Positions 56,412-64,000 of a stretch of DNA of 64,000 nucleotides are shown here, one piece after another (the stretch's first letter is position 1; each line of letters begins with the position of its first letter). The notes under the pieces were generated by a model. The model searched no databases. It was not told the origin of the DNA and saw only the letters and a list, made by a program, of their open reading frames with translations. This DNA is from Rhodospirillales bacterium (GTDB lineage Bacteria; Pseudomonadota; Alphaproteobacteria; Rhodospirillales; Casp-alpha2): the NCBI GenBank assembly GCA_017644185.1, contig JAEPMA010000003.1, positions 372,001 through 436,000 of the forward strand. The letters run 5' to 3'. The position numbers and the translations under genes are program-made.

Positions 56412-57113
56412 TCAGTTGTTGCTTTCGGTGCCGATCAGCGTCCAGTTCGGGTCCGACGACCGGGTATCGCGCGAGAACGTCCAGAAATCGGTGACATCGA
56501 TCACCTCGTTCGGGTTGCCATCGATAATATTACCCTCGGCGTCGCGAAGCGCACTGATCTGTTCCGAGACGAACTTAACGGTGAGGACGCTGTGATGGCC
56601 GTCCATTGCCGCTTCGACGATCTTGGCCGAACGAAGGCCGACAAGCGTATCCTCCAGGACTTCGCCCGCGCGCTCGCGCTCGGTGATCGCCTCGTCGAAA
56701 TTCTTGTAGACGTCGGGGCTAAGCAGACCCTTCAACGTCTTGCGATCGCCGGACGAGAACCCGTTGAGGATCATCTCGAACGCCATCTTCGCCCCCTCGG
56801 TGAACTCATCGGGGCCGAAGCTCGGGTCGGCGACGCGAATCTGCGTCAGACCGACCGCCACCGGATCGTCTTTGTCGATGTCGAGGTCGAGCGGTGCCGC
56901 CTCATCAGGCGCATCGCTGCGGTCGGGAAGCTGCACGACATTGTCGTCGCCACGCTTGCCTTCCTGCTCTGCTTGCTCGCGGTCTCGGAAACGATCGCTA
57001 TAGCCACCCTCGTGACCGTCCCGCCGGCCAAGCACGCGGCGCAGCCTCAGAATGAGAAAGCCGGCAATCATCGCCAGTATGATGATGTCGAAGAACTGAA
57101 ATTCGCCGCCCAT
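56412..57113 (-). CDS. Tim44/TimA family membrane protein
   Basis: A 233-residue protein: a single N-terminal membrane anchor (MGGEFQFFDIIILAMIAGFLILRLRRVLGRR), a charged linker and the Tim44-like domain (FTEGAKMAFEMILNGFSSGDRKTLKGLLSPDVYKNFDEAI). Bacterial members such as TimA associate with the inner membrane. ATG 57113 gives the standard anchor; a longer frame to 57320 would run into fxsA. Co-transcribed with mltA, and divergent from fxsA across 200 bp. Confidence 0.93.
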   Translation of the reverse strand: MGGEFQFFDIIILAMIAGFLILRLRRVLGRRDGHEGGYSDRFRDREQAEQEGKRGDDNVVQLPDRSDAPDEAAPLDLDIDKDDPVAVGLTQIRVADPSFGPDEFTEGAKMAFEMILNGFSSGDRKTLKGLLSPDVYKNFDEAITERERAGEVLEDTLVGLRSAKIVEAAMDGHHSVLTVKFVSEQISALRDAEGNIIDGNPNEVIDVTDFWTFSRDTRSSDPNWTLIGTESNN

Positions 57114-57313
57114 GATATCCTTGACCCTCAGGGCCTTGCCTGTTGTCGTATGCTGAGACGCACAATTATTATGCCGCCTCTTCACTAAGCGGTCCCGAAC
57201 AAGGTATCGGCTCCGGACCGCCGCGTCCAGAATATCGGCAACCGCGCTCTTGAGGTTGCGTTCGCCGATACACGACTTAAATAAGCCGACCAGCCGTTCG
57301 GGACAAGGCAGCC

Positions 57314-57850
57314 ATGGCATTCATTCTCCTCATCGCTTTTATCGCGGTGCCGATCATTGAAATCTCGGTGTTCATCGAGGTCGGCGGGCGGATCGGCCTG
57401 TGGCCGACCATCGGTATCGTCATCCTGACGGCCGTCATCGGCACGGCAATGTTGCGCCAGCAGGGGCTTTCGGTTTTGTTCCGTATTCAACAGAACCTGG
57501 AAGCGAACCGGATGCCGGTGCAGGAATTGTTCGACGGCGTGTGCCTGGTGATCGCCGGCGTACTTCTCCTAACGCCCGGTTTCGTTACCGATTCCGTCGG
57601 TTTTCTGTTATTCGTCCCGCCCTTCCGCCGTTGGTTGGCGAGCGAGGTCGGCCGCCGGGTCGTGGCGCGTGCCGATGTTCATTACACGCATCAATCCTAT
57701 TCCACGCACGGCGGTCATCCCGGCCAGGGAAGGCACGGGACCGGCCCAGGCGGGGGCCCGGTCATCGACGGAGAATACCAGGACGTGACCGGTGACGATG
57801 ACGCGCCCGCCAAGCAGCGTCTCGACCACGACGATCCCGAGCGCAAGTAA
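57314..57850 (+). CDS. fxsA: FxsA family membrane protein
   Basis: A 178-residue protein with three to four hydrophobic segments (FILLIAFIAVPIIEISVFIEVGGRIGLWPTIGIVILTAVIGTAML, then VCLVIAGVLLLTPGFVTDSVGFLLFVPP) and a Gly/His-rich polar tail. FxsA protects E. coli from phage T7 exclusion by F; its normal role is unknown. secB follows after 83 bp on the same strand. Confidence 0.92.
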   Translation: MAFILLIAFIAVPIIEISVFIEVGGRIGLWPTIGIVILTAVIGTAMLRQQGLSVLFRIQQNLEANRMPVQELFDGVCLVIAGVLLLTPGFVTDSVGFLLFVPPFRRWLASEVGRRVVARADVHYTHQSYSTHGGHPGQGRHGTGPGGGPVIDGEYQDVTGDDDAPAKQRLDHDDPERK

Positions 57851-57933
57851 CACGCCTGAATTGCGCCGCTCGGTTATTGTCGATCCCGGAAAGACATGGT
57901 ACCAGAAGCGCGCAATCGCTTGAGGAGAGCCAC

Positions 57934-58446
57934 ATGGCCGACGAAATCACACCGCCGACGCCCGGCGCGGAAGACCAACCGCAAGGCGTTCCGCTCACGA
58001 TCAATGCGCAGTACGTCAAGGATCTGTCTTTCGAGGTTCCGAACGCGCCTGCCATTTTCGGCCAGATGCAATCCACGTCCCCGGATATCGGTATCGATAT
58101 TCAGGTCAACGCCAAGCCGCTTGGCGAGAACCATTTCGAAGTGTCGATCACGATTAACGCGAACTGCGACGTCGGCGACACCAAGGGCTTTATCCTCGAG
58201 CTGGTCTATGCGGGCGCGTTCACCCTCAATCTGCCGGATGAACACCGTCAGGCCGTTTTGATGATCGAATGCCCGCGGCTGTTGTTCCCGTTTGCCCGCA
58301 ATATCGTTGCCGACGTCACCCGCGACGGCGGTTTCCCGCCGGTCATGATGGGGCTCGTCGACTTCGCGTCGATGTATCAGCGCCGTGTCGCCGAACAACA
58401 GGCCGCGAAAGAAGCAGCCCAAGAGGGTGGCGCCAGCGCCGAGTAA
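57934..58446 (+). CDS. secB: Protein-export chaperone SecB
   Basis: It keeps preproteins unfolded and hands them to SecA. The 170-residue protein starts MADEITPPTPG with GAGGAGA upstream; 19 further residues of open frame are non-conserved. SecB signatures: LTINAQYVKDLSFEVPNAP, VSITINANCDVGDTKGFILELVYAGAFTL and ECPRLLFPFARNIVADVTRDGGFPPVMM. It ends at a hairpin (58511-58530) facing convergent dnaQ. Confidence 0.97.
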   Translation: MADEITPPTPGAEDQPQGVPLTINAQYVKDLSFEVPNAPAIFGQMQSTSPDIGIDIQVNAKPLGENHFEVSITINANCDVGDTKGFILELVYAGAFTLNLPDEHRQAVLMIECPRLLFPFARNIVADVTRDGGFPPVMMGLVDFASMYQRRVAEQQAAKEAAQEGGASAE

Positions 58447-58510
58447 CGACACGCGGCCGTTTTGCCGGCTTCAATTTAGAGTTTTCACCGCTAAAGGCAC
58501 GCCCACGCGG

Positions 58511-58530
58511 GAAGGATGCTCTCATCCTTC
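58511..58530. terminator. Hairpin between secB and dnaQ
   Basis: GAAGGATG-CTCT-CATCCTTC, a perfect 8-bp stem with a 4-base loop followed by TCTT, located 2 bases from the dnaQ stop and 65 after the secB stop. It can serve both convergent genes. Confidence 0.6.
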
Positions 58531-58532
58531 TC

Positions 58533-59228
58533 TTAAGGGCGGAGCCAGATCGGATCTTTGATCTTGTTCAGGAATTCGGCGTGGCGCGCGAGTTCGTCTT
58601 CGCTTGCTCCATGCGCGCGCGCTTCTCGGCGGCCGGATGGCGATGTCTCAACATTTGGCTCGTCTTCCGAACCCGTGCGGGCCGCGGCGGCTTCTGCGGC
58701 CAGATCCATGCCGTGCTGGCGTCCACCCAACAATTCCAGATAAACCGCCGCCAATAACTGGGCGTCCAGAAGAGCTCCGTGCATCTGCCGTTCACTCAGG
58801 TCGATCCCGAACCGGCGGCAAAGGGCATCGAGGGAGGCCTGCGCCCCCGGAAACTTTTTTCTAGCCATGCTGACCGTGTCGATGGCGCGGCGCTTGTCGA
58901 TGCTGGCCCAACCGGCAAGCAACAGTTCGGCGTTGATAAAACCCATGTCGAATGCCGCGTTGTGTATAACCAACGGCGCATCCCCGACGAAATTCACGAA
59001 ATCGGAAGCGATATCGGCAAATACCGGATGTCCGGCGAGGAAATCTTCGCTCAAACCGTGGACGCGTTCGGCCTCCGCGGGCATATCACGTTCCGGATTG
59101 ATGTACTGATGATATACTTCGCCCGTCGGCACATGGTTCAGAAGCTCCACACAACCGATTTCAACGATGCGGTGTCCCGACGCCGGATCCAGGCCCGTGG
59201 TTTCCGTATCCAGAACGATTTCCCGCAT
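58533..59228 (-). CDS. dnaQ: DNA polymerase III epsilon subunit (proofreading exonuclease)
   Basis: The 231-residue 3'-5' exonuclease has ExoI DTETTGLDP (residues 7-15, catalytic Asp/Glu), ExoII VIHNAAFDMGFINAEL and ExoIII MHGALLDAQLLAAVYLEL. The C-terminal 50 residues would contact the polymerase subunit. It follows coaE by 12 bp in an origin-proximal operon, so its dosage is high. Confidence 0.96.
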   Translation of the reverse strand: MREIVLDTETTGLDPASGHRIVEIGCVELLNHVPTGEVYHQYINPERDMPAEAERVHGLSEDFLAGHPVFADIASDFVNFVGDAPLVIHNAAFDMGFINAELLLAGWASIDKRRAIDTVSMARKKFPGAQASLDALCRRFGIDLSERQMHGALLDAQLLAAVYLELLGGRQHGMDLAAEAAAARTGSEDEPNVETSPSGRREARAHGASEDELARHAEFLNKIKDPIWLRP

Positions 59229-59240
59229 GCGATCCGCTCC

Positions 59241-59861
59241 CTAGATCTGAAACGGGGGCCAGTGGGTCCCCGGTGTGGACTTTGCGATTGTCGCAATTCG
59301 GCGGATAATCGGCAAGCTGTGAGCACGGCCGAGACCCGTAAAAATCACAAAATCTGCTGCCCTTCTTTTTAATACGTCCGATATCTGGTGTTTCAACACA
59401 CCCTGAAACCGCTCTTCCGTCATGCCTGGACGCGCGAGGACACGTTGACGCTGCACCCGATAAGGTGCGCTCACGACCGCGACCGCGTCGAAACGGTCTT
59501 CATTCCCCCCCTCGAACAAAAGCGGGATATCAAGCACCACGGCAGGTGTCTTCAGCCGTGCATGCATTTTTAGAAATGCGTCGGCGCGTTCACGTACCAT
59601 CGGGTGAAGGATCGCTTCAAGGCGGCGAAGCGCCGGTTCGTCGCCGAACACCCGTTTTCCCAGCAAAGCCCGGTCGACGGTGCCATCATGCACGACCCCA
59701 GGAAATTCTTTTGAAACCCGCTCTACCGCTGCGCCACGCCGACCCATGAGTTCATGGACGGCCGCGTCTGAATCATGGACCGGCAGGCCCTCCCGCCGGA
59801 ACGCACGTGCCGCCACGGTCTTTCCCATCCCGATCGATCCGGTCAATCCGAGGATGAACAT
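59241..59861 (-). CDS. coaE: Dephospho-CoA kinase
   Basis: The last step of CoA synthesis. The 206-residue P-loop kinase starts MFILGLTGSIGMGKTVAARAF (Walker A), with VVLDIPLLFEGGNEDRFDAVAVVSAPYRVQRQRVLARPGMTEE for the lid and base-binding region. Its ATG overlaps the last base of aroE at 59861. Confidence 0.96.
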   Translation of the reverse strand: MFILGLTGSIGMGKTVAARAFRREGLPVHDSDAAVHELMGRRGAAVERVSKEFPGVVHDGTVDRALLGKRVFGDEPALRRLEAILHPMVRERADAFLKMHARLKTPAVVLDIPLLFEGGNEDRFDAVAVVSAPYRVQRQRVLARPGMTEERFQGVLKHQISDVLKRRAADFVIFTGLGRAHSLPIIRRIATIAKSTPGTHWPPFQI

Positions 59862-60715
59862 CAGCCGCCGTCGCGCCCGGCTAAAACGTGATCGCGAAGT
59901 TCTTCGTCAACGACCGGGCGCTTGCCGAACCAGGCTTCGAAGCCGGGCCGCGCCTGGTGGAGTAACATGCCGAGCCCGTCGACCGGCACTAGGTTACGTG
60001 CCGCCGCCGCTTTCAAAAGCGGCGTTTCAAGTGGGGCGTAAACGATGTCGTTGACGACCGCATTGTCATTCAGCCCGGACAAATCGACATCCAAGGGCGG
60101 GTTCCCCGTCATCCCCAGTGTCGTCGTGTTGACCAACGTACCAACCCCGGTCATCGCATCGTTCCGATCATCCCACCCGACAATCTTCAGCGGCATTCCG
60201 AAATGCGCCAGGAGTTCTTCGGCCCGTTCACGAGTGCGGTTAGCGAGGAGGATTTCCGGTGCGCCAGCATCGATCAACGCCGCGATTACCGCGCGCGCCG
60301 CGCCTCCCGCACCCAGGATCAGTGCAGGCGCATCTGCCGTTCGCCAGTGTGGCGCACGAGAGCGAATGTTTTCGATAAATCCAAATGCGTCGGTGTTATC
60401 ACCATAAAGCTCCCCATCTTCGTCGCAAACGATGGTGTTCACGGCGCCAATCTGGCGCGCGGCCTCACTTAAGCTATCGACCGTCCGGAACGCAGCTTCC
60501 TTATGGGGGACCGTCACGTTGGCGCCGACGAAACCCAGTTTCGGCAGCGCTCGGATCGCATCTTCGATGTTCGGTGGCGACACAGGAAGCGGAAGATATA
60601 TCCCGTCGATCCCATACCGATCCAACCAGAAACCGTGGAGTTTCGGCGACAGGGAATGTTCGACCGGCCAGCCGATAACCCCGGCTTTGATGGTTTTCGC
60701 GGTTGCAGACGGCAT
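59861..60715 (-). CDS. aroE: Shikimate dehydrogenase
   Basis: It reduces 3-dehydroshikimate with NADPH in the aromatic amino acid pathway. The 284-residue enzyme has PVEHSLSPKLHGFWLDRYGIDGIYLPL, the catalytic Lys in ANVTVPHKEAAF, and the NADP-binding LILGAGGAARAVIAALIDAG. Its start is 11 bp after the maf stop. Confidence 0.96.
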   Translation of the reverse strand: MPSATAKTIKAGVIGWPVEHSLSPKLHGFWLDRYGIDGIYLPLPVSPPNIEDAIRALPKLGFVGANVTVPHKEAAFRTVDSLSEAARQIGAVNTIVCDEDGELYGDNTDAFGFIENIRSRAPHWRTADAPALILGAGGAARAVIAALIDAGAPEILLANRTRERAEELLAHFGMPLKIVGWDDRNDAMTGVGTLVNTTTLGMTGNPPLDVDLSGLNDNAVVNDIVYAPLETPLLKAAAARNLVPVDGLGMLLHQARPGFEAWFGKRPVVDEELRDHVLAGRDGG

Positions 60716-60726
60716 GGCGCGCTCCT

Positions 60727-61326
60727 TTATGCGGGGAGAATGCCCCGTTTCCGCAGCTCTTCCAATAGGGGAAGCAGGGGTAACCCGAGGACCGTGAAAT
60801 AGTCTCCGTCTATATTCTCGAACAATTGAGCTCCCCGGCCTTCAAGCAAGTAGGCGCCAACTGACGTCAGGACCCGTTCACCTTCGTCGGTAAGGTAGTT
60901 CTCGATGAATTCGTCGCTCAATTCACGCACATGCATGTCGGCAACGGAAACGTGTGACCAGACAACATTTGCGCTCGTCTTGAGGCATACCGCGGAAATC
61001 AGCTGATGCGTGCGACCGCTGAAAGCCGTCAGATGGTCATGGGCTTCGGTCATATCGGCCGGCTTATCGAACAACCGGTCACCGAGTGCCAGTACCTGGT
61101 CGCAACCGATTACCAAATCTTCCGGGTCTGTTTTTACGGCTGAAGCTTTCGCTACTGACAAACGCAACGCCAATTCTTCGGGGGAAGCGCCGTCGTCTAG
61201 AGACTCACGCTTAATCTTGTCTTCATCAACGCCGGCATCACACCAGTCGAAACGAACCCCGGCATTCTCAAGCACCATTCGCCGGGCACGGCTTTTGGAG
61301 GCCAGAATAAGTCGTGATGCGCTCAC
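60727..61326 (-). CDS. Maf family nucleotide pyrophosphatase
   Basis: A 199-residue house-cleaning enzyme that hydrolyses modified or canonical dTTP/UTP-type nucleotides. Features are LILASKSRARRMVLENAGVRFDW at the N-terminus, VIGCDQVLALGDRLFDKP with the catalytic Asp, and the C-terminal ENIDGDYFTVLGLPLLPL. It overlaps the ppsR stop by 4 bp. dTTP versus m7GTP type (YhdE or YceF) is not resolved. Confidence 0.94.
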   Translation of the reverse strand: MSASRLILASKSRARRMVLENAGVRFDWCDAGVDEDKIKRESLDDGASPEELALRLSVAKASAVKTDPEDLVIGCDQVLALGDRLFDKPADMTEAHDHLTAFSGRTHQLISAVCLKTSANVVWSHVSVADMHVRELSDEFIENYLTDEGERVLTSVGAYLLEGRGAQLFENIDGDYFTVLGLPLLPLLEELRKRGILPA

Positions 61327-62147
61327 GGGGCGTCTTCATCCCCCTGGAGTCGCGCCAGATGCTGGAGGATGGTTGCTGCGGTTTCCTCGATCGAGCGCCG
61401 GGAAACATTGATCGTCGGCCATTCATTCTCGGTGAAAAGCCGCCGCGCACTGTTCACTTCTTCTTTCACCGCTTCTTCATCCACGTAATCCGTGTCGGGG
61501 TCCTGGTCGAGAAAACGAAGCCTTTGGCGGCGGATCTCGATCAGGCGTTTCGGGTCATTCGTCAAACCAACCACAGCCGGCCCATCCTTCAAAAACAACT
61601 CTTCCGGAAGCGGACACCCCGGTACATAGGGGATGTTGGCTGCTTTGATTCCACGGTTTGCGAGATAGATACAGGTCGGCGTTTTCGACGTTCGCGACAC
61701 CCCAACCAGAACAACATCGGCGTTGCGGAGTTCGTGGGTCATCTGCCCATCGTCGTGGGCAAGCGCGAACTGCATCGCCTCGATCCGGTTGAAATATTCC
61801 TGGTCCATCGCATGCTGACCGCCGGGCCGAGGTTTGCTCTTTGCGTTCAGATAAGCCCCGAGCGCCGCGACGACCGGATCCAAGACAGGAATGCATGGGA
61901 TCTGGTTCATGCGGCAACCCTCTTCGAGGGCGAGACGATTTTTCTCATCGACCAGGGTAAAGATCACGAAACCCGGTTGCTCACGTATCCGTTCCATCAC
62001 TTCACGCACCTGATCGACGGTGCGTACCATCGGCCACAGATGCTCGCGGACCTGAATATCATCGAACTGGACGAGGCATGCGCGGGCGAGCAAAGTCACC
62101 GTCTCACCAGTGGAGTCCGAAACCAGATGGAGATGAAATTCCTGCAT
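61323..62147 (-). CDS. ppsR: Pyruvate, water dikinase/PPDK regulatory protein (PPRP, DUF299)
   Basis: A bifunctional kinase and phosphorylase that switches PEP synthase or pyruvate phosphate dikinase on and off. The 274-residue protein has the P-loop-like GVSRTSKTPTCIYLANRGIKAANIPYVPG and an N-terminal FHLHLVSDSTGETV. It is the gene that borders the Caulobacter origin opposite hemE (there called DUF299), and it starts 430 bp from hemE here. Confidence 0.95.
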   Translation of the reverse strand: MQEFHLHLVSDSTGETVTLLARACLVQFDDIQVREHLWPMVRTVDQVREVMERIREQPGFVIFTLVDEKNRLALEEGCRMNQIPCIPVLDPVVAALGAYLNAKSKPRPGGQHAMDQEYFNRIEAMQFALAHDDGQMTHELRNADVVLVGVSRTSKTPTCIYLANRGIKAANIPYVPGCPLPEELFLKDGPAVVGLTNDPKRLIEIRRQRLRFLDQDPDTDYVDEEAVKEEVNSARRLFTENEWPTINVSRRSIEETAATILQHLARLQGDEDAP

Positions 62148-62199
62148 AACGCCGTCCTTCGGCCCCCGGATAACCGCCTTATAAGGCAGGGGATGAAAT

Positions 62200-62208
62200 T
62201 GTGGATAA
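62200..62208 (-). promoter_or_regulatory. DnaA box, perfect consensus
   Basis: TGTGGATAA on the plus strand is the reverse complement of TTATCCACA, the E. coli R-box consensus, with no mismatch. Confidence 0.75.
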
Positions 62209-62449
62209 CTTACAAGGCTCTAAAATCGGTCTTTAATACCCATAACGAGCTTACGGGATACACACGTTGTCCAAATGTGTAAATCTCTGAAGTCCCCAAT
62301 AACGGCTTGGGATAACATGAAAACCCCAAGTTCCTGCGGTTTTAGAGAGTTTTTAGGTAATCAGCAAAGGGTATTGGAATCATTGATACTTTTTCCGGAA
62401 CTGAAAAATACTTGCGGCGCGGTGGCAATAAACATATGGATGCGCCACG

Positions 62450-62458
62450 TCTGGATAA
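62450..62458 (-). promoter_or_regulatory. DnaA box, one mismatch
   Basis: TCTGGATAA, one change from TGTGGATAA, with the same orientation as the 62200 box. The next box begins 2 bases after it. Confidence 0.55.
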
Positions 62459-62460
62459 CC

Positions 62461-62469
62461 TGTGGATGA
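62461..62469 (-). promoter_or_regulatory. DnaA box, one mismatch
   Basis: TGTGGATGA, i.e. TCATCCACA, one change from consensus and close to the G-box type (TGATCCACA) of Caulobacter oriC. It follows the 62450 box closely, giving a tandem pair. Confidence 0.55.
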
Positions 62470-62498
62470 CACATAATCCCCAGGATTCATTGGTCCAA

Positions 62499-62527
62499 TT
62501 ACAACTACTATATTCTTTATATATAGA
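62499..62527 (+). promoter_or_regulatory. Candidate hemE promoter within oriC
   Basis: TTACAA (62499-62504) and TATAGA (62522-62527), 17-bp spacer. The -10 is the left arm of a perfect palindrome TATAGA-G-TCTATA (62522-62534) whose centre is a GANTC site. Transcription through the origin from this promoter would couple hemE to initiation, as described for Caulobacter. Confidence 0.45.
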
Positions 62528-62577
62528 GTCTATAGAAGTAAGCCCGGAGCTCACGAAGCGAGCGAAAGACCCACACG

Positions 62578-63645
62578 ATGCCTCTTAATTCCCAGTCCTC
62601 AGCATCCTCGGAACGTTCGGCAAAACCTTTCCTTCGGGTTTTCGAAGGGGATGTAGTTTCACCTCCCCCCATCTGGATGATGCGTCAGGCCGGGCGGTAT
62701 CTGCCGGAGTACCGTGAAATCCGTGCGGGGATCAGCTCGTTTCTGGAGTTTTGCTATACCCCGGATGCCGCGGTCGAGGTAACACTTCAACCGTTGCGCA
62801 GGTTCGGTTTCGATGCGTCGATCCTTTTTGCGGATATTCTAGTCATCCCTGATGCTTTGGGTCAGAGGGTGACGTTCAAGGAGGGGGAGGGCCCTGTTCT
62901 GGAGCCGATCCGGGATGCGAAGGGCTTGGAGATCCTGAACGTCGACGGGGTGATCGATCATCTGGCGCCGATTTTCGAAACGTTGCGTCGGTTGTCCGTG
63001 GAGATTCCAAAGACCACGGGGTTGATCGGTTTTGCCGGGTCGCCCTGGACAGTCGCCGTCTACATGGTCGAGGGAAAAGGCCGGACGGAATGCGAGCGTG
63101 CGCGAGCGTGGGCATACCGAAATCCCGATGAATTCTCGAAACTGATGGATGTCCTGGTCGATGCGACGTCCCGGTATCTGATCGAACAGGTGAAGGCCGG
63201 CGCTGAGGTACTGCAGCTGTTCGATAGTTGGGCTGGCGTGCTTTCCGTCTCTCAATTCAAATCGTTAGTGATCGAACCGACCCGTCGCATCGTAGAAAAC
63301 GTGAAAGCATCGGCGCCTGATGTGCCGATCATCGGTTTTCCGAGGCAGGGTGGAGTGATGATTCCCGAATACGTGAAACAAACCGGCGTCGATGGGGTGT
63401 CTTTGGATCATTCCGTGCCGCTCGATTGGGCGATGCGGGAAATCCCGGAAACCTGCGTGTTGCAGGGGAACCTGGATAACCGTGTGCTCGTCGTGGGCGG
63501 AGATGCGCTGGACCGGGCTGTGGATGATATTCTAGAGCAAACGCGAGATCGACGGTTCGTGTTCAACCTGGGTCATGGGATCGTACCGCAAACACCACCC
63601 GAGAATGTCGGGCGCGTGATCGACCGTATCCGGGGCAAGCGATGA
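62578..63645 (+). CDS. hemE: Uroporphyrinogen decarboxylase
   Basis: It decarboxylates uroporphyrinogen III to coproporphyrinogen III in heme synthesis. The 355-residue protein has [19 protein letters not shown] (substrate-binding Arg residues), [20 protein letters not shown] and [19 protein letters not shown], and ends [24 protein letters not shown]. Its stop overlaps the hemH start (ATGA). The gene borders oriC on its rightward side. Confidence 0.97.
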   Translation: MPLNSQSSASSERSAKPFLRVFEGDVVSPPPIWMMRQAGRYLPEYREIRAGISSFLEFCYTPDAAVEVTLQPLRRFGFDASILFADILVIPDALGQRVTFKEGEGPVLEPIRDAKGLEILNVDGVIDHLAPIFETLRRLSVEIPKTTGLIGFAGSPWTVAVYMVEGKGRTECERARAWAYRNPDEFSKLMDVLVDATSRYLIEQVKAGAEVLQLFDSWAGVLSVSQFKSLVIEPTRRIVENVKASAPDVPIIGFPRQGGVMIPEYVKQTGVDGVSLDHSVPLDWAMREIPETCVLQGNLDNRVLVVGGDALDRAVDDILEQTRDRRFVFNLGHGIVPQTPPENVGRVIDRIRGKR

Positions 63646-64000
63646 AAACCGCCGTCGTCCTGTTCAATCTGGGCGGCCCTGACAGTCCGGACGCAGTCGA
63701 ACCGTTTCTGTTCAATCTGTTTTCAGATCCGGCGATCATCCAGGTCCCTCAGCCGTTTCGGTGGCTTTTGGCGAAGCTGATCTCCAGACGCCGCGCGCCG
63801 ATCGCGAAAGAGATCTATGAAAATCTGGGTGGGAAATCACCGTTGCTCGAACTGACCGTTGAGCAGGCGCAGGCGCTGGAAAAGCAGTGTCCCGATCTTG
63901 GTGAGGTTAAAACCTTCATCTGCATGCGCTACTGGCATCCGATGAGCGATGCCACGGCGGCAGAGGTCAAGAAATTCGATCCGGATAAAATCATCCTTCT
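63642..64000 (+). CDS. hemH: Ferrochelatase (partial, N-terminal)
   Basis: The first 119 codons of the enzyme that inserts Fe2+ into protoporphyrin IX; the frame runs off the window. It begins [29 protein letters not shown], the family start, then [11 protein letters not shown] and [19 protein letters not shown] overlap with hemE shows co-translation. The hemE-hemH pairing right of oriC is typical of alphaproteobacteria. Confidence 0.93.
   Translation, partial: MKTAVVLFNLGGPDSPDAVEPFLFNLFSDPAIIQVPQPFRWLLAKLISRRRAPIAKEIYENLGGKSPLLELTVEQAQALEKQCPDLGEVKTFICMRYWHPMSDATAAEVKKFDPDKIIL

Larger units (their letters stand above)
62148..62577. other. Candidate chromosomal origin of replication (oriC)
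   Basis: The longest gap in the window, 430 bp between divergent ppsR and hemE, the standard alphaproteobacterial oriC position. It holds a perfect DnaA box (62200-62208), boxes with one mismatch (62450-62458, 62461-62469), degenerate boxes such as 62307-62315, TCCCCA-type weak boxes (62293-62298, 62477-62482), an AT-rich stretch (62495-62537), and GANTC sites (62377-62381, 62484-62488, 62526-62530). No gene is seen in it. Confidence 0.8.

Noticed and set aside
62370-62386. IHF site in the origin
   Set aside because: Only the TTGATA core fits; two of three bases of the YAA part do not match, so it is not claimed.
1-64000. CRISPR arrays, rRNA or tRNA genes, insertion sequences
   Set aside because: No regularly spaced repeats, no RNA-gene consensus blocks and no transposase-like frames were seen when reading both strands.

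Overview
The window is GC-rich chromosomal DNA of an alphaproteobacterium, probably Rhodospirillales-like. It is almost fully coding, with 63 protein genes (two cut by the window ends) and no tRNA, rRNA, CRISPR array or transposase that I can see. The strongest taxonomic marker is the right end. There, the 430-bp gap between the PPRP/DUF299 gene (ppsR) and hemE carries one perfect DnaA box, several degenerate boxes, an AT-rich stretch and three GANTC sites. This is the position of the chromosome origin in Caulobacter and many other alphaproteobacteria. The block maf-aroE-coaE-dnaQ / secB / fxsA / tim44 / mltA / smr / hslUV / his is also typical of alphaproteobacterial origin-proximal DNA. Most genes left of the proposed origin lie on the minus strand, as expected if they are co-directional with a leftward fork.

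Layout. 1-6384 (minus): murJ (partial), glnD, mutS. 6460-9374: fused malic enzyme and, convergent to it, pyrophosphatase. 9504-17263: an envelope and transport region with an MFS carrier, two GT9 glycosyltransferases flanking an AmpG permease, then typA and a PfkB-type kinase. 17484-20593: EI24 membrane protein, bactofilin, a small lipoprotein, nth and a DUF2244 gene. 20597-26790 (minus): the heat-shock cluster hrcA-grpE-dnaK-dnaJ followed by dapB. 26827-29369 (plus): rph-rdgB-hemW. 29475-34806: a penicillin-binding-protein activator lipoprotein, divergent from rsmI-yraN-BON lipoprotein-SirB1-gshB. 34851-41522: arfB and a LysR regulator divergent from an uncharacterised SelA-like PLP enzyme, a possibly leaderless membrane protein, yifB/comM, and an overlapping 2OG-oxygenase/TylF-methyltransferase pair. 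41519-44938 (minus): a 1139-residue FecR-coiled coil-RTX protein. 45043-48937 (minus): hisB-DUF2628-hisHAFE-HIT operon. 49065-51013: hslVU. 51191-59228: XRE regulator, smr, lutCBA, mltA, tim44, fxsA, secB, dnaQ. 59241-62147 (minus): coaE-aroE-maf-ppsR. 62148-62577: proposed oriC. 62578-64000: hemE and partial hemH.

Functional themes are protein quality control (hrcA/grpE/dnaKJ, hslVU, secB, arfB), DNA repair and fidelity (mutS, nth, dnaQ, rdgB, maf, smr), envelope maintenance (murJ, ampG, lpoA-like, mltA, bactofilin), histidine and heme biosynthesis, and lactate use (lutABC). The accessory material is the stretch 36.3-44.9 kb and the lutABC insertion.

The less ordinary signals are: the oriC region; the RTX protein with a gapless 70-residue (ten-heptad) internal duplication; two mutually exclusive 7-bp hairpins over the hisB ribosome-binding site; paired palindromes in front of the XRE regulator; a 10-bp inverted repeat spanning the LysR/PLP intergenic region; three genes with -10 boxes placed for leaderless transcription; and three related palindromic intergenic repeats. 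All identifications come from reading the sequence; no database search was run.
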